Positions 17,740 to 28,380 of a DNA stretch of 64,000 nt are shown here, one piece after another; position 1 is the stretch's first letter, and each line of letters begins with the position of its first letter. The notes beneath the pieces are model-generated. The model did not search any database and was not told the origin of the DNA. It worked only from the letters and a program-made list of their open reading frames with translations. Both the position numbers and the translations under genes were made by a program. Source of the stretch: Billgrantia saliphila (GTDB lineage: Bacteria > Pseudomonadota > Gammaproteobacteria > Pseudomonadales > Halomonadaceae); assembly GCF_002930105.1 (NCBI RefSeq), contig NZ_PJRN01000013.1:1-64000 (forward strand), written 5' to 3'.

Positions 17740-17768
17740 TTGAACGCCCCGTCGGCCGCGGTTATAAT
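17740..17768 (+). promoter_or_regulatory. Sigma70-type promoter of rplU-rpmA
   Basis: TTGAAC (17740-17745), a 17-base spacer and a perfect TATAAT (17763-17768), about 105 bases upstream of the rplU start. It leaves a leader of roughly 95 nt before L21. Confidence 0.85.
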
Positions 17769-17872
17769 ACGCGGCCCACTCATCATGCTCCCTGTCAGAT
17801 GGCTGCCGGAAGGGGCGCCACTCGAAGCAGGCCGACGAAGAGCCAACCCCGATGAGTTCTGGAGAGATACAC

Positions 17873-18184
17873 ATGTACGCAGTAATCAAGAGCGGTGGCA
17901 AGCAGTACCGAGTTCAGGAAGGCCAGACTCTCAAGCTCGAGAAACTGGAGATTCCGACCGGCGAAACCGTCGAGTTCGACCAGGTACTGCTGGTTGCCGA
18001 TGGCGACAACGTGACAGTTGGCGCTCCGCTGGTCGACGGTGCCAAGGTGGCCGCCGAGATCGTCTCCCACGGCCGTGGCGAGAAGATTCGCATCATCAAG
18101 TTCCGTCGTCGCAAGCATCACATGAAGCGTCAGGGTCACCGTCAGTGGTTCACTGAAGTCAAAATCACCGGGATTTCCGCCTAA
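17873..18184 (+). CDS. rplU: Ribosomal protein L21
   Basis: 103 residues, full length ([18 protein letters not shown] ... [12 protein letters not shown]). Binds 23S rRNA in the large subunit. The ATG at 17873 follows GGAGAG; the ORF could extend 21 bases upstream but MYAVI is the family start. First gene of rplU-rpmA, 32 bases before rpmA. Confidence 0.99.
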   Translation: MYAVIKSGGKQYRVQEGQTLKLEKLEIPTGETVEFDQVLLVADGDNVTVGAPLVDGAKVAAEIVSHGRGEKIRIIKFRRRKHHMKRQGHRQWFTEVKITGISA

Positions 18185-18216
18185 GCGGCTTCCCCTTAAC
18201 GAGCGAGGACTTTGCA

Positions 18217-18474
18217 ATGGCTCATAAGAAGGCAGCCGGTTCTACCCGTAACGGCCGCGATTCAGAATCCAAACGCCTTGGTGTCAAGCTGTTCGGCGGC
18301 CAGGCCGTCACCGCTGGCAACATCATCGTGCGTCAGCGTGGCACCCGCTTCCATGCCGGTACCGGCGTGGGCATCGGCCGCGACCACACTCTGTTCGCCC
18401 TGAGCGACGGGGTGATCAAGTTCGAGACCAAGGGTCCGAAGAACCGCAAGTTCGTCAGCGTCGTCTCTGCCTGA
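18217..18474 (+). CDS. rpmA: Ribosomal protein L27
   Basis: 85 residues, [19 protein letters not shown] start, the N-terminal tail reaching the peptidyl-transferase centre, and [19 protein letters not shown]. No N-terminal extension of the Firmicutes cleaved type. Followed by a hairpin and obgE. Confidence 0.99.
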   Translation: MAHKKAAGSTRNGRDSESKRLGVKLFGGQAVTAGNIIVRQRGTRFHAGTGVGIGRDHTLFALSDGVIKFETKGPKNRKFVSVVSA

Positions 18475-18498
18475 GAGACCGCACGAACCGGTAGCAGG

Positions 18499-18520
18499 AG
18501 GCCCCGCTCAGGCGGGGCCT
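18499..18520 (+). terminator. Hairpin between rpmA and obgE
   Basis: Perfect 9-bp stem AGGCCCCGC / GCGGGGCCT with a four-base loop, followed by a short pyrimidine run TCTTGT. It can attenuate transcription from the ribosomal protein genes into obgE. Confidence 0.8.
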
Positions 18521-18559
18521 TCTTGTATCATGACGGTAGAAACCGTCGGGAGAGTCACA

Positions 18560-19750
18560 ATGCAGTTCGTCGACGAAGCCTCGATCATCGTGGAGGCCGG
18601 CAGAGGGGGCAACGGCTGCCTGAGCTTCCGCCGCGAAAAATACGTGCCCAAGGGTGGTCCCGATGGCGGCGACGGCGGGCATGGTGGCAGCGTCTACCTG
18701 GTGGGTGACGACGCCCTCAACACCCTGATCGACTTCAAGTATCAGCGCTTCTACCAGGCCGAGAGCGGACGCCCAGGACAGGGGCGCCAGATGAGCGGCC
18801 GGGCCGGCGGCGACCTAGTGGTCAAGGTGCCCGTGGGCACCACGGTGATCGACGAGGACACCCTCGAGGTGATCGCCGATATCACCGAGATCGGCCAGCA
18901 GGTGTTGGTGGCCCAGGGTGGGCGCCGCGGCCTTGGCAACATTCACTTCAAATCGTCGACCAATCGCGCGCCGCGCAAGACCACGCCCGGCACTGATGGC
19001 GAGCGGCGCAACCTGCGCCTGGAGATGAAGGTGATGGCCGACGTGGGGCTGCTGGGTATGCCCAACGCCGGCAAGTCGACCCTGATCCGCTCGGTCTCCG
19101 CCGCCAAGCCCAAGGTGGCCGATTACCCCTTCACCACCCTGGTGCCCAACCTCGGCGTGGTGAAGCTGGGCATGCACGAGCATTTCGTGATGGCCGACGT
19201 GCCGGGGCTGATCGAGGGGGCGTCGGATGGCGCCGGGCTGGGGTTGCGCTTTCTCAAGCACCTGACTCGCACCCGGCTGCTGTTCCATGTTGTCGATGTG
19301 GCGCCTTTCGACGAATCCGATCCGGTGGAGGCGGCGCGCGCCATCGCCCACGAGCTCGAGCAGTTCTCACCGACGCTGTCCGAGCGGCCGCGCTGGCTGG
19401 TCCTCAACAAACTCGACCTGGTGCCCGAGGAGGAGCGCGAGGGGCGCGTGCAGGAGATCGTCGAGGGACTAGCCTGGGAGGGTCCGGTGTTTCGCATCTC
19501 GGCGATCAGCGGCGAAGGCACCGATGCCCTGGTGCAGGCGGCCCATCGTTGGCTCACCGAACAGCGCCGGCTGGAGCATGAAGACGAAGAGGCGGCCGAA
19601 CGCGAGCGGGAGATGCGCGAACGCATGGAGGCCGAGGCGGTGGCACGCACCGAGGCGCGGCTGGGCCGCAGCCGCAAGCGCAGCGGACAGGACGACGATG
19701 ACGATTTCGATGATGATGATTATGACGTCGAAGTCGAATATGCCCCTTAG
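18560..19750 (+). CDS. obgE: Obg family GTPase, ribosome assembly
   Basis: 396 residues. The N-terminal glycine-rich Obg fold ([29 protein letters not shown], shown here as the family hallmark in part) precedes the G domain with G1 GMPNAGKST, the switch region [15 protein letters not shown]3 [16 protein letters not shown] and G4 NKLDL. The C-terminal tail is acidic ([13 protein letters not shown]), as in other gammaproteobacteria. ATG at 18560 with SD GGGAGAG. Acts on the 50S subunit and in stress response. Confidence 0.98.
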   Translation: MQFVDEASIIVEAGRGGNGCLSFRREKYVPKGGPDGGDGGHGGSVYLVGDDALNTLIDFKYQRFYQAESGRPGQGRQMSGRAGGDLVVKVPVGTTVIDEDTLEVIADITEIGQQVLVAQGGRRGLGNIHFKSSTNRAPRKTTPGTDGERRNLRLEMKVMADVGLLGMPNAGKSTLIRSVSAAKPKVADYPFTTLVPNLGVVKLGMHEHFVMADVPGLIEGASDGAGLGLRFLKHLTRTRLLFHVVDVAPFDESDPVEAARAIAHELEQFSPTLSERPRWLVLNKLDLVPEEEREGRVQEIVEGLAWEGPVFRISAISGEGTDALVQAAHRWLTEQRRLEHEDEEAAEREREMRERMEAEAVARTEARLGRSRKRSGQDDDDDFDDDDYDVEVEYAP

Positions 19751-19752
19751 AG

Positions 19753-19866
19753 CCAAAACTGGCTGCGATCGGCCATATGGCGTTAAAAATTGACTTAGAA
19801 TATTCATTTACAGCTTGTAAGCTCCGTTTCTTTGTCATTTTTGCCTTGTCTGGCCTTCGCTCGCCC
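19753..19866 (+). repeat. Dispersed palindromic intergenic repeat, copy A
   Basis: 114 bp between obgE and proB. It shares ordered blocks with the copies at 51487-51600 and 55880-55995: GGCTGCG near the left end, then GGCGTT with an A-run, a centre TTTACA...TTGTAA, and ATTTTTGCCTTGTCTGGCC near the right end. The left and right arms are imperfectly complementary, so the whole element can fold. Copy A and copy C share a 19-base exact block at the right arm. Confidence 0.8.
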
Positions 19867-19909
19867 AGGTGCGCTGACGTGGCTGTTTTGCTGGATGGGA
19901 GAGCAGGGT

Positions 19910-21043
19910 GTGAACGAGCAGGTACCGGGTCGCGATGCGCTGCGTGGCGCACGCCGGGTGGTGGTGAAGATCGGCAGTGCGCTGCTGACCAACGACGGCC
20001 GTGGCCTCGATGAGCCGGCCATCGGCGGCTGGGTCGACCAGATCGCCGCGCTGCATCGCCGTGGCATCGAGGTGGTGCTGGTGTCCTCGGGCGCTGTGGC
20101 CGCCGGCATGGTCCGGCTGGGTTGGCAGGTGCGCCCCTCGGCGGTACACGAACTGCAGGCCGCTGCCGCAGTGGGCCAGAACGGTCTGACGCAGTGCTAC
20201 GAGCATCATTTCGCGCGTCACAAGCTGCTGACGGCCCAGGTGCTGCTGACCCACGACGATCTATCCAACCGCAAGCGCTACCTCAACGCACGCTCGGCGC
20301 TGCGCACCCTGGTCGATCTGCGCGTGGTCCCGGTGGTCAACGAGAACGACACCGTGGTGACCGACGAGATCCGCTTCGGTGACAACGACACGCTCGGGGC
20401 GCTGGTGGCCAATCTGCTCGAGGTCGATGCGCTGGTGATCCTCACCGACCAGGAGGGGTTGTTCGACGCCGACCCGCGGCACAACCCGACGGCGTCATTG
20501 ATCCGCGAAGGGCGTGCCGGCGACCCGCGACTGGCGGCGATGGCCGGTGGCGGTGGCGCCCTGGGGCGCGGCGGCATGACCACCAAGGTGCAGGCCGCGC
20601 GGCTGGCGGCGCGCTCCGGTGCGGTCACGGCGATCGCCAGCGGACGTCAGCCCGAGGTGCTCACGCGGCTGATCGACGGAGAGCGCCTGGGGACGCTGCT
20701 GTGTCCCGAAGAGGCGCCGATCGCAGCGCGCAAGCGCTGGCTGGCGGGACAGCTTCAGGTGCGCGGCAGCCTGACGCTAGATGCCGGGGCGGTGAAGGTG
20801 CTTCGCGGTAGCGGCTCGAGCCTGCTGGCGGTGGGGGTCAAGGCGCTCTCCGGCGACTTCGTGCGCGGTGACATGGTGCTGTGCGTCGACGAGCAGGGCG
20901 AGCGGGTCGCCAAGGGACTGGTGAACTACGGTGCCGACGAGGCGCGCCGCATCTTGGGTCAACCGAGCCACCAGATCGAGGCGATCCTGGGCTACATGGA
21001 AGCGCCCGAGCTGATTCATCGGGACAATCTCGTCGTGCTGTGA
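19910..21043 (+). CDS. proB: Glutamate 5-kinase
   Basis: 377 residues. First step of proline synthesis, phosphorylating glutamate. Amino-acid kinase domain ([55 protein letters not shown]) followed by a C-terminal PUA domain ([23 protein letters not shown]). The GTG at 19910 is preferred: GGAGAG lies 6 bases upstream, while the in-frame ATG at 19895 has no SD. In a halophile, proline also serves as an osmolyte, so this gene may matter for salt response (inference). Repeat copy A lies in its leader. Confidence 0.97.
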   Translation: MNEQVPGRDALRGARRVVVKIGSALLTNDGRGLDEPAIGGWVDQIAALHRRGIEVVLVSSGAVAAGMVRLGWQVRPSAVHELQAAAAVGQNGLTQCYEHHFARHKLLTAQVLLTHDDLSNRKRYLNARSALRTLVDLRVVPVVNENDTVVTDEIRFGDNDTLGALVANLLEVDALVILTDQEGLFDADPRHNPTASLIREGRAGDPRLAAMAGGGGALGRGGMTTKVQAARLAARSGAVTAIASGRQPEVLTRLIDGERLGTLLCPEEAPIAARKRWLAGQLQVRGSLTLDAGAVKVLRGSGSSLLAVGVKALSGDFVRGDMVLCVDEQGERVAKGLVNYGADEARRILGQPSHQIEAILGYMEAPELIHRDNLVVL

Positions 21044-21097
21044 TCGACGGCGACTTCGCTCGCTTGCATCCACCTGTGGCAAGGACCTGGGTCGGTG

Positions 21098-21106
21098 TGC
21101 TAGTAT
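21098..21106 (+). promoter_or_regulatory. Probable extended -10 promoter for rpsT
   Basis: TGCTAGTAT forms an extended -10 element (TGn plus TAGTAT at 21101-21106) about 145 bases upstream of the rpsT GTG. No good -35 is seen, which is common with extended -10 promoters. Confidence 0.5.
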
Positions 21107-21252
21107 ACGCCATCCTCTCAGACACGGCCCGTCGACAACCTTCGCGTTGGCGAAATGGCCAGGCCGGCAGGAAGATGAATTTTCCAGGCCGGACAAAAAG
21201 TTATCGATGCCGCCCCGAGTCGGGCGGCGTTAAAGTTTTCAGGAGATAGTCA

Positions 21253-21519
21253 GTGGCAAACAGCAAGCAAGCCCGCAAGCGTGCCCGTCAGGCGGAAGGT
21301 CGTCGTGTTCTGAAGGCGAGCCAGCGCGCCATGGTGCGCACTTATGTGAAGCGCGTCATCAAGGCCATCAACGGCGGCGACCATGCCTCCGCGATGACCG
21401 AGTTCCACAAGGCGCAGCCGGTCATCGACCGCATCGCCGACAAGGACGTGCTCTCCAAGAAGAAGGCCGCGCGCCTGAAGAGCCGCCTGAACAAGCGAAT
21501 TAAGGCACTGGCTGCGTAA
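21253..21519 (+). CDS. rpsT: Ribosomal protein S20
   Basis: 88 residues (MANSKQARKRARQAEGRR ... LNKRIKALA), very basic and helical. It starts with GTG after AGGAGATAGTCA; non-ATG starts are also known for rpsT elsewhere (E. coli uses UUG), where they take part in autoregulation. Followed by a strong terminator. Confidence 0.98.
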   Translation: MANSKQARKRARQAEGRRVLKASQRAMVRTYVKRVIKAINGGDHASAMTEFHKAQPVIDRIADKDVLSKKKAARLKSRLNKRIKALAA

Positions 21520-21581
21520 GCCGGACGCCTGGAGACGTCGCGAACGCCATTGGCCCCGGGCCACGTTCCACGACGCTCGCG

Positions 21582-21605
21582 AAAAACCGGCTGCGGCCGG
21601 TTTTT
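21582..21605 (+). terminator. Intrinsic terminator of rpsT
   Basis: Ten-base perfect stem AAAAACCGGC / GCCGGTTTTT with loop TGCG, followed by further T residues (to 21607). Confidence 0.93.
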
Positions 21606-21659
21606 TTGTGCCTGCAAGAGGGAACCCGCGTTGATCGAAACTGCCGAGGAAGGGAGACG

Positions 21660-23270
21660 GTGACGGACCGCGAACAGCTACCCGAGCCTGCACGAACAGC
21701 CCCGCCGAAGGACGATCGTGCCGTCGCGCCCAAGGCCGGCGGCCTGATGCGCTCCGGCCTGGTGGTCGGTGCCATGACCATGCTGTCGCGGGTCATGGGG
21801 CTGCTGCGCGACGTGGTGGTGGCGACCCTATTCGGTGCCGGCAGCGGCGCCGATGCGTTCTTCGTCGCCTTCAAGATTCCCAACTTCATGCGTCGGCTGT
21901 TTGCCGAGGGCGCCTTCAATCAGGCCTTCGTGCCGGTGCTCTCCGAGTACGCCACGCGCGGCAGCAAGCGCGAGGTGCGTAAGCTGCTCGATGCGGTGGC
22001 CGGTAGCCTCACCGCCGTGCTGGCGCTGATCACAGCGCTGGCCATGCTGGCCGCGCCCTGGCTGGTGTGGGTCTTCGCCCCCGGCTTCGGTCGCGACCCG
22101 GCCAAGCTGGCGCTGACCGCCGACATGCTGCGGTTGACCTTTCCCTACCTGCTGCTGGTCTCGCTCACGGCCTTTGCCGGCAGCGTGCTGAACACCTGGA
22201 ACCGCTTCGCCGTGCCGGCCTTCACCCCGGTACTGCTCAACCTGTCGCTGATCGGCGCGGCGCTATTGCTCACGCCGCTAATGCGTGAACCGGCCATGGC
22301 GCTGGCGTGGGGGGTACTGATCGCCGGCGTGGCCCAGCTCGCTTTCCAGGTACCGTTCCTGGTGCGCCTGGGGTTGATGCCGCGGCCCTGGCCCGACTTC
22401 GACCATAGCGGCGTAAAGCGCATCCTGGCGCTGATGGCGCCGGCCCTGTTCGGCGTGTCGGTTTCGCAGATCAATCTGCTGCTGGATACCGTGTTGGCCT
22501 CGCTACTGGCGCCCGGCAGCGTCTCCTGGCTCTACTATTCGGATCGTCTGGTGGAGCTGCCGCTGGGCGTGTTCGGCATCGCCATCGGCACCGTGATCCT
22601 GCCGGCGCTCTCCAAACGTCATGCCGAACAGGCCGGGGAGCACTTCGCCGCCATGCTCGACTGGGCGGTGCGCGGCGTGCTGCTGCTGGGGCTGCCGGCA
22701 GCGCTGGCGCTGGCGCTGCTGGCCGAGCCGCTGCTGATCTCGCTGTTCCACTACGGTGCCATGACCGAGCACGACATCGCCATGGCGGCCATGAGTTTGC
22801 GCGCCTATGCCTTCGGGCTGGTCGCCTTCATGCTGATCAAGGTGCTGGCGCCGGGCTTCTTCGCGCGTCAGGACACCAAGACGCCGGTGAAGATCGGTAT
22901 CATCGCTATGGTCGCCAACATGGTCTTCAATTTGATCCTGATCTGGCCGTTGGCGCACGCTGGCCTGGCGTTGGCCACGGCGATGTCGGCCTTCCTCAAC
23001 GCGGGACTGCTCGGCTGGCTGCTGGTCAAGCAGGGCGTGCTGGTGTTCCAGCCCGGCTGGGGGCGCTATGCGGTACAGCTGATTGGCGGTTGCGTGGTGA
23101 TGAGCGTAGGACTGGCCTGGTTGTCGCCTGACTGGCAGCAATGGCTCGGCTGGGGCGTCTGGACCCGGGTGCAGTGGCTGGCGCTGCTCGTCGTGGTCGG
23201 CGCGGCGGTCTATTTCGCCTGGCTGGCCGCCCTGGGCGTGCGCCTGCGCCAGTTCCGTATGCGCGGTTGA
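21660..23270 (+). CDS. murJ: Lipid II flippase MurJ
   Basis: 536 residues from a GTG at 21660 that follows AGGAAGGGAGAC; an ATG further upstream (21606) lies in the rpsT terminator and is unlikely. MVF/MOP fold with 13-14 hydrophobic segments: SRVMGLLRDVVVATLFG, AFFVAFKIPNFMRRLFAEGAF and NQAFVPVL are diagnostic. Moves lipid II across the inner membrane for peptidoglycan synthesis. The N-terminal 30 residues before GLMRSG are charged and poorly conserved. Upstream of ribF, as in other gammaproteobacteria. Confidence 0.97.
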   Translation: MTDREQLPEPARTAPPKDDRAVAPKAGGLMRSGLVVGAMTMLSRVMGLLRDVVVATLFGAGSGADAFFVAFKIPNFMRRLFAEGAFNQAFVPVLSEYATRGSKREVRKLLDAVAGSLTAVLALITALAMLAAPWLVWVFAPGFGRDPAKLALTADMLRLTFPYLLLVSLTAFAGSVLNTWNRFAVPAFTPVLLNLSLIGAALLLTPLMREPAMALAWGVLIAGVAQLAFQVPFLVRLGLMPRPWPDFDHSGVKRILALMAPALFGVSVSQINLLLDTVLASLLAPGSVSWLYYSDRLVELPLGVFGIAIGTVILPALSKRHAEQAGEHFAAMLDWAVRGVLLLGLPAALALALLAEPLLISLFHYGAMTEHDIAMAAMSLRAYAFGLVAFMLIKVLAPGFFARQDTKTPVKIGIIAMVANMVFNLILIWPLAHAGLALATAMSAFLNAGLLGWLLVKQGVLVFQPGWGRYAVQLIGGCVVMSVGLAWLSPDWQQWLGWGVWTRVQWLALLVVVGAAVYFAWLAALGVRLRQFRMRG

Positions 23271-23287
23271 TACCGAGAGGCGAGCGG

Positions 23288-23316
23288 CTGTCAAGGGGAC
23301 GGACGTTCGCTATAAT
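23288..23316 (+). promoter_or_regulatory. Sigma70-type promoter upstream of ribF
   Basis: CTGTCA (23288-23293), a 17-base spacer and a perfect TATAAT (23311-23316), about 47 bases upstream of the ribF start. It probably drives ribF-ileS-lspA-fkpB-ispH. Confidence 0.8.
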
Positions 23317-23362
23317 CGATGCCTTTACACGTTTCAATCTCTTATCGGACGGCGGCGGTTTC

Positions 23363-24424
23363 ATGGAAGTCATTCGAGGACTGCACAACCTGCGCGACGA
23401 GCATCGCGGCTGCGTGGCCACCATCGGCAACTTCGATGGGGTGCACCGCGGCCATCAGGCGATTCTCGACCAGTGCCGCGAGCAGGCCTCGAAGCTGCGC
23501 CTGCCGGTGACGGTCGTCGTGTTCGAGCCTCAGCCGCGTGAATTCTTCGCCGGCGACCAGGCGCCTCCGCGGCTGACCCGGCTGCGCGAGAAGGTGCGCC
23601 TGCTGGGCGAGAGCGGCGTGGATTACGTGCTCTGTCTGCCGTTCAACGAGCGTCTGAGAAGCCTGACCGCGGTGGAATTCATCGATCGTGTGCTGGTCGA
23701 AGGCTTGGGTGTGCGCCATCTGGTGGTCGGCGACGATTTCCGCTTCGGCTGTGACCGCAGCGGCGACTTCAACCTGCTGGCGGAGGAGGGCGAGCGGCGC
23801 GGCCCCGAAGGGTTCAGCGTCGAACATACCCGCACTTTCGCCCTCGATGACGAACGGGTTTCCAGCACCCGGGTGCGTACCCTGTTGGCGAGCGGCAATT
23901 TCGCCCAGGCGGCACGCATGCTGGGACGGCCCTTCCGGCTCGAGGGCCGCGTCGTGGCCGACCAGCAGCGCGGACGCACCATCGGCGTGCCTACCGCCAA
24001 CCTGCCGCTGCCGCGCCTACCGCTGGCGCTGCGCGGGGTCTATGCGGTGGTAGTCGAGCTGCCAGGCGGCCAGCGCCATATCGGCGTGGCCAACATTGGT
24101 TGGCGGCCCACGGTGGGCAGCGATCGGCCGGTGCTCGAGGTGCATCTGTTCGACTTCGACGGCGACCTATACGGCCAGCGCCTGGTGGTATTTCCCTGCG
24201 CCAGACTGCGCGGCGAGGTGAAGTTCGACGACTTCGATGCCCTCAAGCAGCAAATCATGAACGATCAGGATCAGGCCCGGCGCTTCTTCGGCGAGCGCTG
24301 TCGCACGGCCGGCGCGCCTGACCTGACGGACGGTTCTCTTCCCTTGGCCTCGGCGCCGCTGGCGCGCGAGACCGCGACTTTCGAATCCTCGGCGGGTCGT
24401 TCCGCCGACCAAGACGACGGCTGA
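23363..24424 (+). CDS. ribF: Bifunctional riboflavin kinase / FAD synthetase
   Basis: 353 residues. The N-terminal FAD synthetase domain has [12 protein letters not shown] and the C-terminal kinase domain has [14 protein letters not shown] and the RGVYAVVVE strand, with SSTRVRTLL between them. Converts riboflavin to FMN and then FAD. The ATG at 23363 gives the family N-terminus ([10 protein letters not shown]); the ORF runs open upstream into murJ but this is not coding. A charged Ala/Ser-rich C-terminal extension of about 35 residues follows the kinase domain. Ends 10 bases before ileS. Confidence 0.96.
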   Translation: MEVIRGLHNLRDEHRGCVATIGNFDGVHRGHQAILDQCREQASKLRLPVTVVVFEPQPREFFAGDQAPPRLTRLREKVRLLGESGVDYVLCLPFNERLRSLTAVEFIDRVLVEGLGVRHLVVGDDFRFGCDRSGDFNLLAEEGERRGPEGFSVEHTRTFALDDERVSSTRVRTLLASGNFAQAARMLGRPFRLEGRVVADQQRGRTIGVPTANLPLPRLPLALRGVYAVVVELPGGQRHIGVANIGWRPTVGSDRPVLEVHLFDFDGDLYGQRLVVFPCARLRGEVKFDDFDALKQQIMNDQDQARRFFGERCRTAGAPDLTDGSLPLASAPLARETATFESSAGRSADQDDG

Positions 24425-24434
24425 CTCCCAGGAT

Positions 24435-27284
24435 ATGAGCGACTACAAGCACACACTGAACCTGCCCGAAACCGACTTTCCCATGCGCGGCAACCTGCCC
24501 AAGCGTGAGCCTGGCAGGGTGTCGCAATGGCAGGACATGAAGCTTTACCAGCGCCTGCGTGAAGAGCGCCGCGGTCGCGAAGTGTTCGTGCTTCACGACG
24601 GCCCTCCCTATGCCAACGGCAGCATCCACATCGGTCACGCCCTCAACAAGATTCTCAAGGACATCATCGTCAAGTCGAAGAACCTGGCCGGCTTCGATGC
24701 GCCCTACGTGCCCGGCTGGGACTGCCACGGCCTGCCCATCGAGCACAAGGTGGAGACCACCCACGGCAAGCACCTCGAGCCCGAGCAGGCCCGCGCGCTG
24801 TGTCGCGAGTACGCCACTGCTCAGATCGAGACTCAGCTCGCCGACTTCGTGCGCCTGGGCGTAATCGGCGACTGGGACAACCCCTATCGTTCGATGGACT
24901 ATGCCAACGAGGCCGGCGAGATCCGTGCGCTGGCCGACATGGTCGCCGCAGGCTACGTGTTCAAGGGGCTCAAGCCGGTCAACTGGTGCTTCGACTGCGG
25001 TTCGGCTCTGGCCGAGGCCGAGGTGGAGTATCAGGACAAGAAGTCCGACGCCATCGACGTGGCCTTCCCGGCCGCCGACGAGGCGAAGTTGGCGGCCGCC
25101 TTTGGCCTGGAGTCGCTGCCCAAACCCGCCGCCATCGTGATCTGGACCACCACGCCCTGGACCGTGCCGGCCAACCAGGCGCTCAACGTACATCCCGAGT
25201 TCACCTACGCCCTGGTCGATACCGGCAGCCGCCTGCTGGTGCTGGCCGAGGAACTGGTGGAGTCGTGCCTGGAGCGCTATGAACTCACCGGTGAGGTGAT
25301 CGCCACCACCCAGGGCGCGGCGCTCGATCTGATCGAGTTCCGCCACCCGTTCTACGACCGCGTCTCGCCGGTCTATCTCGCCGACTACGTCGAATCCGAG
25401 GTGGGCAGTACGGGCATCGTTCACTCAGCGCCGGCCTACGGCGTCGACGACTTCGTCACCTGCCGCGCCCACGGCATGGCGTTCGAGGAGATCAAGAGCC
25501 CGGTGCAGGGTAACGGCGTCTACGCCGACGGCCTGCCGTTCTTCGGCGGCCAGATGATCTGGAAAGCCAACCCGCAGATCGTCGACAAGCTGCGTGAAGT
25601 CGACGCGCTGCTGGCGCACAAGGTCATCACCCACAGCTACATGCACTGCTGGCGACACAAGACCCCGGTGATCTACCGCGCCACCGCGCAGTGGTTCGTG
25701 GGCATGGATATTCAGGGCAAGGACGGCCGCACCCTGCGCGAGCGGGCACTCGAGGGTATCGAGGCGACCCGCTTCACTCCGGCCTGGGGCAAGGCGCGCC
25801 TACACAGCATGATCGCCAATCGCCCCGACTGGTGCATCTCGCGCCAGCGTAACTGGGGCGTGCCGATTCCCTTCTTCCTGCACAAGGCCAGCGGTGAACT
25901 GCATCCGCGCACCGTCGAGCTGATGGAGGAGGCCGCCAAGCGGGTGGAGAAAGAGGGCATCGACGCCTGGTTCCGCCTCGACCCGGCCGAGCTGCTGGGC
26001 GAGGAAGCCGCCGAGTACGACAAGGTCACCGATACACTGGATGTGTGGTTCGATTCCGGCACCACCCACCGTCACGTGCTGCGCGGCTCGCATCCCCATG
26101 GTCACGAGGCGGGCCCGCGCGCCGACCTGTATCTTGAGGGCTCGGACCAGCACCGCGGCTGGTTCCACTCCTCGCTGCTGACCGGCTCGGCCATCGATGG
26201 CCATCCGCCGTATCGGCAACTGCTGACGCACGGGTTCACCGTGGATGCTCAAGGGCGCAAGCAGTCCAAGTCGCTGGGCAACGTGGTGGCGCCGCAAGAG
26301 GTGATGGACAAACTCGGCGCCGACATCCTGCGCCTGTGGGTCGCCTCCACCGATTATTCGGGCGAGATGGCGGTCTCCGACGAGATCCTCAAGCGCACCG
26401 CCGACGTCTACCGCCGCATCCGCAATACCGCGCGCTTCCTGCTGGCCAACCTCAGCGGCTTCGATCCGGCCCGCGACAGCGTCGCCTTCGGCGACATGCT
26501 GGCGCTGGACCAGTGGGTGGTGGATCGCGCCGCCCAGCTTCAGGCGCGCATCGAGAAGGCCTATGAGGAGTACCGTTTCCTCGACGTCTACCAGCAGGTG
26601 CACAGTTTCTGCTCGCGCGAACTCGGCGGCTTCTATCTCGACGTGATCAAGGATCGCCAGTACACCACCCAGGCCGACTCCCTGGCCCGGCGCAGCGCGC
26701 AGACGGCGCTGTACCAGGTGGTCGAGGCACTGGCGCGCTGGGTGGCGCCGATCCTCTCCTTCACCGCCGAGGAGATCTACGAGCACATCCCCGGCGCACG
26801 CCGCGACAGCGTGCTGCTCGAGAGCTATTACCAGGGGCTATCCACGCTGGGGTCGGATGCCGAGATGGGGCGCGAGTTCTGGGAGCAGGTGCTCGAGGTC
26901 AAGCAGGCCGTCAACAAGTGCCTCGAGGACGCGCGCAACGCCAAGGTCATCAAGGGCAGCCTGGCCGCCGAAGTGACGCTCTACGTGGATGAGTCGCTGC
27001 AGGCCACCCTGGCCAAGCTGGGCGAAGAGCTGCGTTTCGTGATGCTGACCAGCGAAGTGCGCCTGGCGCCCCTGTCCGAAAGCAAACGGCTCGAGGGGCA
27101 GGGCGCCGAGGCCACCGAGCTCGACGGCCTGAAGGTGGCCGTGGCGGCGAGCCCGCACCAGAAGTGCGAGCGCTGCTGGCACCATCGCGAGGACGTCGGC
27201 CGCCACGCCGACCACCCCGACCTGTGCGGTCGCTGCATCAGCAACCTACCGGAGGGTCCCGGTGAGATTCGCCACTATGCGTGA
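24435..27284 (+). CDS. ileS: Isoleucyl-tRNA synthetase
   Basis: 949 residues, class I synthetase, near the E. coli length of 938. HIGH-type motif in [17 protein letters not shown], editing domain with [18 protein letters not shown]-type loop as QSKSLGNVV, and a C-terminal zinc-finger (CERCWHHR and LCGRC). The C-terminus overlaps lspA by 23 bases, as in E. coli. The usual ribF-ileS-lspA operon. Confidence 0.99.
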   Translation: MSDYKHTLNLPETDFPMRGNLPKREPGRVSQWQDMKLYQRLREERRGREVFVLHDGPPYANGSIHIGHALNKILKDIIVKSKNLAGFDAPYVPGWDCHGLPIEHKVETTHGKHLEPEQARALCREYATAQIETQLADFVRLGVIGDWDNPYRSMDYANEAGEIRALADMVAAGYVFKGLKPVNWCFDCGSALAEAEVEYQDKKSDAIDVAFPAADEAKLAAAFGLESLPKPAAIVIWTTTPWTVPANQALNVHPEFTYALVDTGSRLLVLAEELVESCLERYELTGEVIATTQGAALDLIEFRHPFYDRVSPVYLADYVESEVGSTGIVHSAPAYGVDDFVTCRAHGMAFEEIKSPVQGNGVYADGLPFFGGQMIWKANPQIVDKLREVDALLAHKVITHSYMHCWRHKTPVIYRATAQWFVGMDIQGKDGRTLRERALEGIEATRFTPAWGKARLHSMIANRPDWCISRQRNWGVPIPFFLHKASGELHPRTVELMEEAAKRVEKEGIDAWFRLDPAELLGEEAAEYDKVTDTLDVWFDSGTTHRHVLRGSHPHGHEAGPRADLYLEGSDQHRGWFHSSLLTGSAIDGHPPYRQLLTHGFTVDAQGRKQSKSLGNVVAPQEVMDKLGADILRLWVASTDYSGEMAVSDEILKRTADVYRRIRNTARFLLANLSGFDPARDSVAFGDMLALDQWVVDRAAQLQARIEKAYEEYRFLDVYQQVHSFCSRELGGFYLDVIKDRQYTTQADSLARRSAQTALYQVVEALARWVAPILSFTAEEIYEHIPGARRDSVLLESYYQGLSTLGSDAEMGREFWEQVLEVKQAVNKCLEDARNAKVIKGSLAAEVTLYVDESLQATLAKLGEELRFVMLTSEVRLAPLSESKRLEGQGAEATELDGLKVAVAASPHQKCERCWHHREDVGRHADHPDLCGRCISNLPEGPGEIRHYA

Positions 27285-27807
27285 CAACGGCCGAAGCGAC
27301 ACCGCCGCGGCGGCGCCGATGCGTCGACCGCTGCGCTGGCTGTGGCTGGCGGCTGCGGTGGTGGCGCTGGACCTGGCCACCAAGGCGCTGATGTCCAGCC
27401 TGCTGAGCTACGGCCAGCCGGTGGAAGTGCTGCCGTTCTTCAATCTCACGCTGCTGCACAATACCGGCGCCGCTTTCAGCTTTCTTGCCGGTCACCCCGG
27501 CTGGCAGCGCTGGTTCTTCGCCCTGGTCGGCATCGGCGCCTGCATCGGCCTGACGATCTGGATGAGTCGCCTCAAGGCCGACGAGAAGCTGCTCGGCGCT
27601 TCCCTGGCGCTGGTCATCGGCGGAGCGCTGGGCAATCTCTATGATCGGCTGGTTCACGGCTATGTAGTCGACTTTCTGTCCTTCCATGTGGCCGGCTGGT
27701 ACTACCCGGCCTTCAACGTGGCCGATATCGGCATCACGCTGGGCGCCATCGGCCTGATCTGGGAATCCCTCTTCGAAGGCCGCAAGCAGGCAGGGCGGCG
27801 AGGCTGA
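27262..27807 (+). CDS. lspA: Lipoprotein signal peptidase (signal peptidase II)
   Basis: 181 residues. Four membrane helices and the aspartyl-protease dyad: D in [11 protein letters not shown] and D in FNVADIGI, plus NTGAAFSF. Cleaves the signal peptide of diacylglyceryl prolipoproteins. The GTG at 27262, inside the end of ileS, has a very strong SD (GGAGGG, 27251-27256); a later ATG at 27277 is possible. A short polar N-terminal extension (about 20 residues) precedes the first helix. Confidence 0.98.
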   Translation: MRFATMRDNGRSDTAAAAPMRRPLRWLWLAAAVVALDLATKALMSSLLSYGQPVEVLPFFNLTLLHNTGAAFSFLAGHPGWQRWFFALVGIGACIGLTIWMSRLKADEKLLGASLALVIGGALGNLYDRLVHGYVVDFLSFHVAGWYYPAFNVADIGITLGAIGLIWESLFEGRKQAGRRG

Positions 27808-27874
27808 GCCTGCCTGCTATGCTGCTGGCAGGAACCGATCCGACACGCGCACGACCGAACGAGCGAGAGTAACG

Positions 27875-28321
27875 ATGAGCGAATTTCGCATCGACGAGGG
27901 CATGGAAGTCACGCTGCACTTCACCCTCAAGCTGGAAGACGGCACCGTAGTCGACTCCACCCGCGATAAGGCCCCGGCCACCTTCCAGGTGGGCGACGGC
28001 AACCTGCCGCCCGGCTTCGAGTACCCGTTGAAGGGCATGACCGACGGCGAGAGCGGCAGCTTTGAGATCACGCCGGAGCATGGCTTCGGTCAGCACAACC
28101 CGCAGAACGTGCAGATGCTCAGCCGCGACGATTTCGACGAGATCGAACCCGAAGTGGGAACGGTAATGTCCTTTGCCGATCCCGCCGGCGGCGAGCTGCC
28201 TGGCGTCATTACCGCCGTAGGCGAGCGCCAGGTGGAAGTGGACTTCAACCATCCGCTCGCGGGGCGTACCCTGACCTTCGAGGTCGAGGTGATCGACGTG
28301 AAGCCCGCCCAAACTCACTGA
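27875..28321 (+). CDS. fkpB: FKBP-type peptidyl-prolyl isomerase, SlpA-like
   Basis: 148 residues. FKBP domain with [18 protein letters not shown] and an IF-type insert ([30 protein letters not shown]) characteristic of SlyD/SlpA-type isomerase-chaperones. No His-rich metal tail, so SlpA/FkpB rather than SlyD. Cytoplasmic. Sits in the conserved lspA-fkpB-ispH order. Confidence 0.97.
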   Translation: MSEFRIDEGMEVTLHFTLKLEDGTVVDSTRDKAPATFQVGDGNLPPGFEYPLKGMTDGESGSFEITPEHGFGQHNPQNVQMLSRDDFDEIEPEVGTVMSFADPAGGELPGVITAVGERQVEVDFNHPLAGRTLTFEVEVIDVKPAQTH

Positions 28322-28380
28322 AAATCGGCGCTCACCGCTTTTCACCGGTAGATGCCCTGACGCATCAAGGCAAGGCCCTC

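Noticed and set aside
24255..25424. Long minus-strand open frame under ileS
   Set aside because: High-GC shadow of ileS; no SD and no recognisable family.
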